Shown: piece after piece, positions 10,749-21,205 of the stretch | Position numbering within the stretch: the stretch's first letter is position 1 | How the letters are laid out: each line of letters starts with the position of its first letter | NCBI GenBank assembly: GCA_027405735.1 | Contig: JAPEHQ010000002.1 | Coordinates: 1,054,001 to 1,118,000, forward strand | DNA length: 64,000 bases | Origin: Mucor racemosus | Taxonomy: Eukaryota; Mucoromycota; Mucoromycetes; Mucorales; Mucoraceae | Direction: 5' to 3' | Notes under the pieces: model-generated | What the model was told of the DNA's origin: nothing | Seen by the model: only the letters and a program-made list of their open reading frames with translations | Database searches by the model: none | Made by a program: the position numbers and the translations under genes

Positions 10749-12221
10749 GATTTTGTAAATGTATGTATGTAAAAGACAAAAAGAAAGAGAGAAGAAAAGT
10801 AGATAAATAAGTACATGGTTTAATTTATACTATCTCAAGACGCCACTCTTTATCTCTTTATTACAACATTGATTTCATCAGCCAAATCAAGTCCCCCCCC
10901 TTCCTCTTCATCATTACCCCCAACTTCACTAAATGTAACTATATAGGTGATACCTCGTTTAAAAAAAAGGTATGACTTTGTGATACTTTTAATGATGAAT
11001 GAATTGGATCAAATTATTCTGAAGCTTCTTTCTGTGAATAAGAAGGGCTCAAGCGAGGAAAACCTGTATTTGGCAGTTTGCAAGCTCATATTTTTTGTCA
11101 TGTGCACTCTTAATCAAGAATAGAGACATTGTATTACTATCAAATCTTTTTTTAAGCAATCGTGTAGTACAAATCACTGATACATTTTTCGTGGGAACCT
11201 TATCTTTGATTGCAACAAAGTGCTATTGATCTATTAGTGATGAGAATGAATTTTTTTGTGTAGTATTTCAAGAATTGTATGTATACGTCTTTTGTGTGCG
11301 TATTCAATAAAAGTATCAGGTACTACGTTACTAACAATATTAAACGGAAAACCACAAATCAGGTAGTTTTTCTGGGTAAATACCATTATTAACATAGTTG
11401 AAATAATGTGTCAATAACTATGAAATGATTTGATCAGGCTATAATATCATCGAATGTTATATATTCCTTCACAATTTAATTGATAAGTGCATCTGTATCC
11501 TATCCTATCCAATTTGATAAAGTCGTCAATGCATTTTTTTCTCTCTCCGTTTCAAACCCTAAAATTGCTTTGATAAGGGATCAATGGAAAGTTTAACGTT
11601 AAAAAAAGATCGATAAATCGAAAAAAAAAAAAAAAAAAAGTAATTTACTGCATGCTCAGGTATTACATGTATTGTATTTTAACAAGAAGATAACACAATT
11701 ACATTAAATATGGCCCGATGTTATTTGAGCCTAGCAAATATTAATCTCATGCAATTTTGAAAAATGTCCCTGGATCTCATAAATCATTGCTATTGGTAAC
11801 TATTGAGTATGACATGTAACGATTGGCTAATAACGGATGGATTGAGAGATCATATTCTTATAGAATTCATGTAGAGGAAAGAATGATGCATAGCACATTT
11901 TCTTGTAGATTAGAGCATTGCGTATCTTATGTAACACATTTACACTTTTTATTTTACTATATGGATCAAAACCGCTCGAGAAAAAGAGTCATGTGTGATA
12001 GTTTCATCGCTTTCAAGCAGCTCGAGCGATTCTTTATACAGACACATTGTATGCTTATGCATTCATGCGATGCAAGTACTTATTGTGGCTGATTATACAA
12101 TGCTCAAATCATTATATTTTTTCCAAATGAACGAGCGTGATTCTAATATTCGTGCTTATTAACGTGGTATTTACTTGAAATAGTATGATGTATATCTTTG
12201 CGTAGCGAAGAATATCAAGAA

Positions 12222-12260
<39 letters not shown>

Positions 12261-15084
12261 AAAGGCTTGTGATTTTATACACGTAATAAATCAAAAAGGG
12301 TAAAAAGAGAGAGAGAGAGAGAGAGAAAAAAAGCGAAATAAATATCATACTGTTTTTTTTATAAATGATTTTTGCATCTTGAAATCCATGTAATACCAAT
12401 TTTGCAAAATCTTTATTCATATGTTATATCAGTACGGCAATTCCTTGCTTAACTGATTATATTTTACAAAAAGCAACAATAAGAAGGAGACTAACTATGT
12501 ATTTTGCATAATTTTAAGCTAGTACGAAATCCAATTTGGTATTTATTTTTTAATTTGGTATAGCATCATAGTGCCTAAAAATAATACAATCAGTTTTCTG
12601 ACGACCGCAAATATTCTTATTTCAACGCGCATAGAGTAGGTTGTAATTGCTTGAAAAACAAAGGCAAACCCGCTATACATTTATGCATGCAAAATGTTTA
12701 AAAATAACGTGGCTCATCAGTTTGCTATTTTACGTGTAAATAGAAATAAAAACTAGTTTAGTTCTTGTTGTGAGGGATATAAAACAAGTCCATACTATTT
12801 CAAGATCTAAACAAAAGTCTACATGTGACAAAATAAATTATTCTATTACCATATAAAGCTATTGTGTGTGAAAAATTATCGAAACTTTAATGAAGATCTT
12901 TACCCTTCTTGTTGCTCTATTTGGTGCGATAAAATGTTGCACAGACCCTAATCTTTCTTCGGAATATCAAACTCTTTTTAATTGTGTTGTGTAAGATGAG
13001 GTTGTACGTTGATTTGAAATTTGAATTCCAATATTGCGTTATTTTGATTTGAGTATATATAGTGAATAATCATAATTAGTAACATTATAATAACATAGGA
13101 GAGGAAGAAATTATGATAGGGAAAAAAAAAGAGGTACTACTTTGATCTAGCCTTGGTTCCTTAAATCCTATCAACCATCAATGTGTTGTATTCTGTAATA
13201 TGTCACGAGTATTATTGAATCAAGTGTGAATATATTTTGCTACAATACAGTAAAAAAATATGACACTAGGTTATGATAGACAGTTCACAAAAATAGTTTC
13301 ACGTGTTCAATAATCCCCACCACCTATTTTCTATTTACTCTTCTTGAATGCGATAAAGAATGCCGAGCTTGATACCCAGTGATTATGCAAGGACAAAATG
13401 ATTTCCAATTAATATAGACATCAAGTTACGCAAATGTACTCTTTGATTCAATGAAAATTACACCCAAAAGCAAAAAAAGACTCATAAAGTATTAATTTCA
13501 GTTTGCTTCTGCTTTATAGTGCGTAATGGTCTCATGAAATATCGAAAAAATTATGATTCATGCATCGTATGATTGTGCTTGCATCTGTGAGTATGCTACA
13601 TGTGAGTTGTATATACATATTTTGCTATTAAAATATATGAATGAACTGTATCTATATTATTGTAGATATTGTATCACAACCTTACAATAATATCAATTAT
13701 ATCATATTAATTTGGAAGCACAGCATGCTGCATGGTCATATCCATTACTTACACAGAAGAAGCAGATAACGGTGGCTAAAGGTTATTTTACAATCATAGT
13801 GGGAGAAAAATTAGCTGTTATATTCATATCCGAATTTTCTGTAATCAAATTAGTGATGTTGTTTCTCTTATCCTTTATCTATATTTTTGATATTCTTTTT
13901 TTTTTATATGATTAAAAAAAAATCCCACGAAAAAAAAATGCTTTTCTGTCTTGATATACACATTTTTATTGTGCAATCCGAGGTATTACATTTAGAAAAA
14001 AAGATCAAAAAATACACACCATCACGCACTAAGACTCTCTTTTATATTACAGTTTTTTTACTTATCCCTCTTTGAAAAAAAGAAAAAGAAACATGAGCTA
14101 ATTCCTTTTGTCAAACGAAGGGCTGGGCTCGGGACATGGTTAAACAGGAAATCGAGTGTAAAATTAGCAATGAAGATATTGTGAAACAATAATATCTATT
14201 CGAATCAAACTAAATTTCGATAAAATTTGGATACAAAACATACATATTTAGAAATTAAAAAAAAAATCAGTGAAGGGGTTAATGAGATAAACATGGCGAC
14301 TTTGTGATCTTTTTTATTCTTAACATTCTCTGAGTAGTTGGCAAGAAATAGTAGAAATGAAGTATTAAAAAAGAAATGAGAAAAGGACCTCAGTCGAAAA
14401 TTTTGTATTTGTATTCATTTATCACCAAGTCGGTTGTAATGCTTCCTTCATATATATCCATACATGTATTTGTGATTTTTTTTTCTTTTTTTTTTTTTTG
14501 CTTATATAAAGAAATCAACTGAACTTTCCGCTCGACAGATTCTTTATCATGGGAATACTTCTGTCAAAATACTGTGTAGGTTATCTTGCTTGGTACATAT
14601 TATACAAATGGCCAAATTCGTATGCACACATATCATACTTACTAAGATGTTTTGTTCCACTGATCGAAAGCAATTTATCTAGTATGTTATGAATGATACC
14701 AAACAGACACTAGCTAATTTGAGATTAATTGTACTTGTGCTTCTCAAGTGCTACATTGAGGATAAAGGCATCTATTTTATATGAACGTATCAGCGTTTTA
14801 TGCTTTTGCATGTACAGATAAAATTATCTTATCAAAACAAGTGCATTGATAACGATAGCCTTTGATTAATGCATGTGTATAACCTCAAGCAATAGTACTT
14901 TTGATATCCATATTTGCGTAACAAATATGCTCTAGAAATTATTAAATAACTCTTGTAGATTTGTCTGTCTTTGTTTCCTTTACTTTTATGTATTTATTTA
15001 CTAATTCTAAATATCTAATTTAAAAATAAGGGCATCAACATCGTCGAGCCGGGTTCATTTGCCAATTTTACTACATATATAGGT
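10749..15084. other. Gene-poor desert
   Basis: 4.3 kb of AT-rich sequence. It contains a C-run near 10892, (TA)n at about 12228-12252 and (GA)n at about 12306-12326, and a candidate small peptide at 12890. The short open frames at 11823-12092 and 13712-14075 begin with TTG and show no family features. Confidence 0.5.
12890..12994 (+). CDS. Possible small secreted peptide (or first exon of one)
   Basis: An ATG opens a 34-codon frame, MKIFTLLVALFGAIKCC followed by a short polar stretch with another cysteine (FNCVV). The first 15 residues look like a signal peptide (one Lys, then a hydrophobic core and Ala-rich end). The stop overlaps a good splice donor (GTAAG at 12991). The stretch could therefore be the first exon of a longer secreted protein, with an acceptor near 13098 (ATAACATAG) leading to about 18 more codons. 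There is no homologue I recognise and no clear promoter, and a chance frame is possible. Confidence 0.25.
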   Translation: MKIFTLLVALFGAIKCCTDPNLSSEYQTLFNCVV

Positions 15085-16905
15085 TGGTTGCATTACGCTA
15101 TCTGTTCCTGAAAATAATTTATATCTCATGAAAAACTCAAAAACATGTAAAATTTACTGCCTTTTCTTTGAAAATTTGGTCCGGATTTTCATCCTTATGC
15201 AACTTTTTTTTTCACTAAATAACACCATAAAAAAATTATATGATAATGTACTTGAGATGTTTTACTTTAATCCAAAAATACGTATCCAGAAATATCCTAT
15301 TTTTTGAAGTTGATATAACTTTTTCAGTGCTAATGTTTCAGATTTTTAAGGGTATTTCACTGCTAAAAGTTGAACCTTTGAGGCTTCATATCTCCACAAA
15401 GAATTAAGCTATAGTAACACTTTTTAATAATAAAAGTTACTTGTTTTAACGTTTTCTATAATATATTTCAGTTTGAAAAAATTCTGAGCACTTTTATTTT
15501 TTTCATTTTTTTGGCATTTTTATGATAGATTTCAAAATATTTGTTAAATTGAGCAGCATGTTTTTTACATTCATATCATTGCTCTTATTGAGGTCCCTCG
15601 GATCCAATTTAGTATTTCTCAAAATTTTGATTTTTCGTGGGGATACTCTCAAAAATGGGAACAAAGAGATACTTTCGTTTCTAACCTCAATTTTTCCCTT
15701 GTATACCCTCATCCCAGATTCTGAATTTCAAAAAAATTGGACAAAAATCTACTTTTCTCTACGAAAACTGCAGCTATAAGGTTCAACAATGGCTCGAACG
15801 ATAGATCACGTTGTTGGCCATTATTTTCATTATTTACATTTAAGAAATGCTTATAAAAATTAATGCATATTTTCAAAAAACCTCCAAAATTTCAATCGCA
15901 TTTTGCGCAAACTTTTGTGTGAAACATTTTTTTGGATTTTGTTTCGATGGATGCAAAATTTAAAACTGTACAAAAACTACTTAATGTACGAGGTCAACTT
16001 AATTTGAAGTTCATGATCTATGAAACGATTTTATTTTTTTAATCATTTTTGACCATTTTTTTCAAATAAATTTTGGAACCCCGTTACTATAGGGTTTAAG
16101 CTCTGATATCGACTATTATTTTGATTATCTCTGCAGTAAATGACGATGTTATTTACTAAAATAAAAAAAATATAAAAATAAAACAGTAGAAATACAATGA
16201 TAATCAGCTGAAGTTTTTATTACAAAAGATTTCTCCAGAGTTAAAATAATTGAAAAGTATGAGGGTATTTATAGTGATTTGGAGAACTTGGATACCGTCA
16301 GACTTGAATGGATGTATATTTAGTAATCTTCCAGTTTTGAGTACATTGTTATTGATTTGATATTTTAAGGGGTAAATTGTGTAGAGCATTGGCCATAAGG
16401 GATTGTATGTCAAGTGTGACAATATCGACCTTTTGGGAAATGGTTGTTTTGTTTATTTCTGTTATATCTATTTTATGTAACCCTGATTTTTAAGGGGTAG
16501 TTTTTATGTGCTTGAATCTTATTTATATTGATAGTGCAACTTCGATATAGTTGGGTAGTTGACTAAATTGATATCTTTGTTTATTATCATTATTGATTTG
16601 GATAGAATCCTGTTTCGATATATATGTCATTTGTGTAATTGATTGCGCCGTGATCAAGGGTGCTATCATCTACACGACATGTATGGTTCAAAAAGGGTAT
16701 TTCATATTTTTAGCATGCGTTTGTTATTGTGTTCAATTGAAGCATTTGTTTATTATTGTTGTTCACATTTCAAGTGGCATCATATCTTATGAGCGACACT
16801 TGGAATTTAGGTTGTTTTATTTTTATCAAGCGTTTTTAGTATGTAATTCCACTGCAATCTCAACTAAAAATTAATATTTATCGCTGAAACAAAAAATGCA
16901 GGATA
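15085..16905 (-). repeat. Family-B repeat, copy b, interrupted by a solo LTR
   Basis: Inverted relative to copies a and d. The main part is 15085-16131 and the remainder continues at 16857-16905 after the solo LTR. Read on the minus strand, the junction restores GTTGAGATAATCAAAATAATAG, the arrangement seen uninterrupted at about 53386-53408. The open frames in it (15503-15712 minus, 15522-15779 plus) are the family's recurrent pseudo-frames. Confidence 0.8.
16132..16856 (-). mobile_element. Solo LTR of the Ty3/gypsy chromovirus family
   Basis: 725 bp, begins TGCAGTAAAT and ends ATTCCACTGCA. It is the reverse complement of the 729-bp LTRs at 43071-43799 and 49123-49851, with scattered substitutions. 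It is flanked by perfect 5-bp duplications ATCTC at 16127-16131 and 16857-16861, the usual product of gypsy integrase. With no internal region, this is a recombined (solo) LTR. It is more diverged from the full element's LTRs than those are from each other, so it is an older insertion or a different subfamily member. Confidence 0.93.
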
Positions 16906-16924
16906 GCTTTGTAGAGTTAAATCT

Positions 16925-17481
16925 CTCTTGTAAATATAGCGATCGCAATCGAGCAGTGCGAGCATAGGGCTCGCTTGAATTGCGCTTTTTTCAGGTTAGT
17001 ACTTGCTTTGGCTTGCTTGTATCCTTGCTCGAAATGCTTCAAATTGAAATAGGCTTGCTTGCATGTATGTAAACCTGCTTGCTTGCCTGCTTTCAAATCA
17101 AGTAAGCAAGCATGTAATATAGGGCAATTTTATTTAATCTACGCAATTTTAGCTTTAAAAGTTTTAAAATTTAGCACATTTTGAACCAATATCACGCTGA
17201 AAACATATAGCACTATGCTTGCGCTTGCACTCGGATTTGCTCGCTTGCTTATATGCTCGTGCTTGATTTGCTTAACGTTTTGAAAATTTAAATAATGCTT
17301 GATTTATGCTTGCTTGCTTGCTTTCAAAACTGAGAATGCTGGACAATAAACAACTGTTCGACGAGCCGACGCTTAGGTTCGGGCTTGCTTGAGTAACTTT
17401 TAAATATTTTAGACTCGGCAAATGCTTGCTGAAATCGCTTGGGCTCGCTTGGGCTCAGTCATTTTGCGAGCGCTAGTTTTG
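16925..17481. repeat. GCTTGC-rich degenerate low-complexity tract
   Basis: The words GCTTGCTTG, TGCTTGC, GCTCGCTTG and their complement AAGCAAGC recur many times without a fixed period. Local GC content is higher than the surroundings. No reading frame or fold is evident. It looks like a decayed short tandem repeat between the solo-LTR region and the palindrome. Confidence 0.6.
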
Positions 17482-20374
17482 GTAAAACAGTAATAATATG
17501 CGTAGATAGTAGAAAGTAATAATTATACAAGGAATACTATCCCAGATTAGTTAGCTCATTTTTACAATAAGAATTACAATGAAACTCAAAAGGTTTATTA
17601 TTACCTTAAAAGTTACTATAATAACCTGTGAACGTAACACAGAATTTGGAATGAGGATATACACATTATTTTTTTCGAGCAAAACCGAGGCTATTCTTTT
17701 GTACAAATTTTTGAGGACATCTCCACGAAAAATCAACATTTTGAAGAAATTTAAATTGGGACCTAGAGAGCTCAACGAGATTGATGATATGAATGTAAAA
17801 CAATTCTGCACAATTTAACGAATATTTTGGAATTTATTACGAAAATGTCAAAAAAAAAACGAAATTAAAAAAAAAATGCCCAAATTTCTCAAACTCAGAT
17901 ATATTAAAGAAAATTTTAAAACAAGTAAGTTTTGTTATAAAAAAGTTTTTGAGTATCTTAATTTTTTGAAGAGATATTAAGGCTCAAAGCTTCGATTTTT
18001 CATATTTAAGCTGTAAAAACCAAAATTGGAAGAAAAAATTATCGGTTTTTCCGAATTTATTCGACAGATGCTATAGTGATAGTCTGTAGACAATTAATTG
18101 TTATTTGTAGCTCTTAAAAATCTGTATCCAATTAGACTAATTTCAATAAAAGGGTTTTACTATTTTGCTATGAAAATCGCTCAAAATCGCGATTTTTGGA
18201 TGGGGGTTGGGGTCAAAAAACAAGAGTACATCTTCAAATCTTCACTACTCCTTGAAAAATTAATTTTTTTGAAAAAACTAAAAACGGATCTATATATATT
18301 GCTTCTCGCAATTATTTTTATGGAACTGACATTTTGTTTGATAACTTACTGGAAAATGACATTAATAATTTATACGTTTTTGGTGTGTTTTATGGGTTAA
18401 ATTCTTTGAATTTTTATTTTGGCTCTATTTGTATCTAACAAATAATATACCTATAATATAGATAAAAAACTTTTATTATAATTGCAAGTAATGTTTACTT
18501 AATAAAATCAATAGGTATGCTTGTTTTTCTGATATTCCTATAATTTTTTGAACGACTATAACTCCTCAAAAAAAATAGCTAAGAATATATGAATAGCACC
18601 ATAGTTATTGCAGCATCAACTTGTATTAGGATCCACTCTTACCTCAGCATAGGAAAAAATTTATGGGAAAAATGTTGGAAACCTGATTTTTAGAAAAAAA
18701 ATCCATTTTAGTTTGTGGAGTGTAACGTTTATATCATGGATTGTAACTTTCTTGACTGATGTCTCTCAACCCCTTTTGGCATTGAGTATTTACTACTTCA
18801 AGTCGGTCTGAATTACTTCAAAATGCTTCAAATAATAATGTTTTGATACTGCCAAATCGGTGAATAAATTGTGCCTAAAATTAAAGTTTTCTAACATATT
18901 ACAATAATTGTTGAAACAGTCATTTAAACTGTTTAATACAGTATATAAGATGTTTTAATCAATTAGTTGTACGAAATATTGGATGTTTCCTAAAAGATAT
19001 ATATGTACAAGGCTTTTATAATTTATTGATACAGACTGATTTCTTATGTGGTCAAACTTAAATAAGTGAGACATCCGTCAAAAAAAATACAATCCATAAA
19101 TCAGAAACGTTACACTCCATATATAGTAAGTTACACTCCACAAACTAAAATGGATTTTTTTTCTAAAAATCAGGTTTCCAACATTTTTCCCATAAATTTT
19201 TTCCTATGCTGAGGTAAGAGTGGATCCTAATACAAGTTGATGCTGCAATAACTATGGTGCTATTCATATATTCTTAGCTATTTTTTTTGAGGAGTTATAG
19301 TCGTTCAAAAAATTATAGGAATATCAGAAAAACAAGCATACCTATTGATTTTATTAAGTAAACATTACTTGCAATTATAATAAAAGTTTTTTATCTATAT
19401 TATAGGTATATTATTTGTTAGATACAAATAGAGCCAAAATAAAAATTCAAAGAATTTAACCCATAAAACACACCAAAAACGTATAAATTATTAATGTCAT
19501 TTTCCAGTAAGTTATCAAACAAAATGTCAGTTCCATAAAAATAATTGCGAGAAGCAATATATATAGATCCGTTTTTAGTTTTTTCAAAAAAATTAATTTT
19601 TCAAGGAGTAGTGAAGATTTGAAGATGTACTCTTGTTTTTTGACCCCAACCCCCATCCAAAAATCGCGATTTTGAGCGATTTTCATAGCAAAATAGTAAA
19701 ACCCTTTTATTGAAATTAGTCTAATTGGATACAGATTTTTAAGAGCTACAAATAACAATTAATTGTCTACAGACTATCACTATAGCATCTGTCGAATAAA
19801 TTCGGAAAAACCGATAATTTTTTCTTCCAATTTTGGTTTTTACAGCTTAAATATGAAAAATCGAAGCTTTGAGCCTTAATATCTCTTCAAAAAATTAAGA
19901 TACTCAAAAACTTTTTTATAACAAAACTTACTTGTTTTAAAATTTTCTTTAATATATCTGAGTTTGAGAAATTTGGGCATTTTTTTTTTAATTTCGTTTT
20001 TTTTTTGACATTTTCGTAATAAATTCCAAAATATTCGTTAAATTGTGCAGAATTGTTTTACATTCATATCATCAATCTCGTTGAGCTCTCTAGGTCCCAA
20101 TTTAAATTTCTTCAAAATGTTGATTTTTCGTGGAGATGTCCTCAAAAATTTGTACAAAAGAATAGCCTCGGTTTTGCTCGAAAAAAATAATGTGTATATC
20201 CTCATTCCAAATTCTGTGTTACGTTCACAGGTTATTATAGTAACTTTTAAGGTAATAATAAACCTTTTGAGTTTCATTGTAATTCTTATTGTAAAAATGA
20301 GCTAACTAATCTGGGATAGTATTCCTTGTATAATTATTACTTTCTACTATCTACGCACATTATTACTGTTTTAC
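17482..20374. repeat. Large palindrome: two 1,245-bp inverted arms with 403-bp spacer
   Basis: The left arm 17482-18726 and right arm 19130-20374 are reverse complements of equal length. I checked long stretches (poly-A runs included) and saw a single mismatch near the outer end (TAATAATATG versus TAATAATGTG). The spacer is 18727-19129. Just inside the right arm a 20-bp unit containing GGAGTGTAAC is duplicated, and weaker symmetry continues into the spacer. Each arm holds a diverged family-B segment (about 17545-18065 and 19790-20310) plus about 650 bp of other sequence. The mirror-image open frames of 100, 79 and 86 codons are the same sequence read twice and have no recognisable domain. No target-site duplication is visible at the outer ends. 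Confidence 0.9.
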
Positions 20375-20399
20375 GAAAAATATCTACATATAACTCTCA

Positions 20400-20850
20400 A
20401 CACCATCCCTCGCCAAATATGGATCCAAATAAGCTCCTGTTGCAATGGCATGTACTTATAGGTTATATCCACGAAATTGTAAAGTCTCAGCCTCCATGGG
20501 CTGCTGTAAAAATGAGGAAATGAAGACGCGCACTTTTCTCTTAGTTTGTATGAGATGTTTTAGATATTTTTCGAAAATTTCTATAAAATCAAATAATGAC
20601 ACGAAATTGAATTTTGAAATTGCTCTTAATGTGCAACAAATATGCGAATAATACATCTTGATTTCATTAGTTAACAAGTGTTTTTGAAGGCGTTTAGCAC
20701 TGGTTTCGAAATGAAACCTCTCTTCCTCTGCTTAAAAAAAATAAAACAGCTGGAAAAGTGTTCCTAGTCAATGAATATTGATCCAAATGCACTGAAATTT
20801 TTTACATATATACTACAGTTATGAGTGTATGTATAAGTACAGAAATTAGT
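20400..20850 (-). pseudogene. Eroded copy of an unidentified protein-coding gene (copy 1)
   Basis: On the minus strand the sequence parallels 51940-52676 and similar peptides appear in both: FFKQRK-like, TNEIKMYYSHI, SKFNFVSLFDFI, then VRVFISSFLQQPMEAE and finally SLFGSIFGEGW (copy 2 reads SLFRSIFGENW). The frame is broken several times. The segment (T)NEIK to EAE is open for 73 codons (20456-20677). The last block is in another frame. I do not recognise the protein. Similarity of peptides across frameshifts argues for decayed coding sequence rather than chance. Confidence 0.55.
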
Positions 20851-21205
20851 ATTTATTGTTTTGCTGGTTAATTTGTAGTTAGGATAGAATGCCCACTTTT
20901 TTGATCTCGTGGTTTACAGATTTTAGTATAGAGGGTATAGTATAACTAATTTCACGGAACTCAATCACGAAGTCAAAACGGGGATATGATACATTATTAC
21001 TCCATTAAAAATGCAACTAGAATCAAGAGAGGTAGGGCAAATAAAATTTACATATCTTTTGGAGCATATTGTAGTACTGAGAATCATGTACGGCAACAAA
21101 AAGGCTCAGCTTTTTTTTTAAGCTGATCAGTATAAACTTTATTGTGAACAAGAATCTTTTTTTTTATTTAATGCATTTATATATTATTAAGGACCCATAA
21201 ACGCA
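20851..21205. other. Intergenic spacer downstream of C1-THF synthase
   Basis: AT-rich. It contains the presumed 3' untranslated region of the minus-strand C1-THF synthase gene at its right edge. No further gene is seen. Confidence 0.5.

Noticed and set aside
11823..12092. 89-codon frame in the 11-12 kb desert
   Set aside because: Starts with TTG, unremarkable composition, no domain, no splice signals and no neighbouring repeat copy for comparison.
18098..18400. 100-codon open frame, perfectly mirrored at 19456-19758
   Set aside because: The match is simply the two palindrome arms. The product is hydrophobic and Lys/Leu/Ile-rich as expected from AT-rich DNA, with no domain and no splice context.
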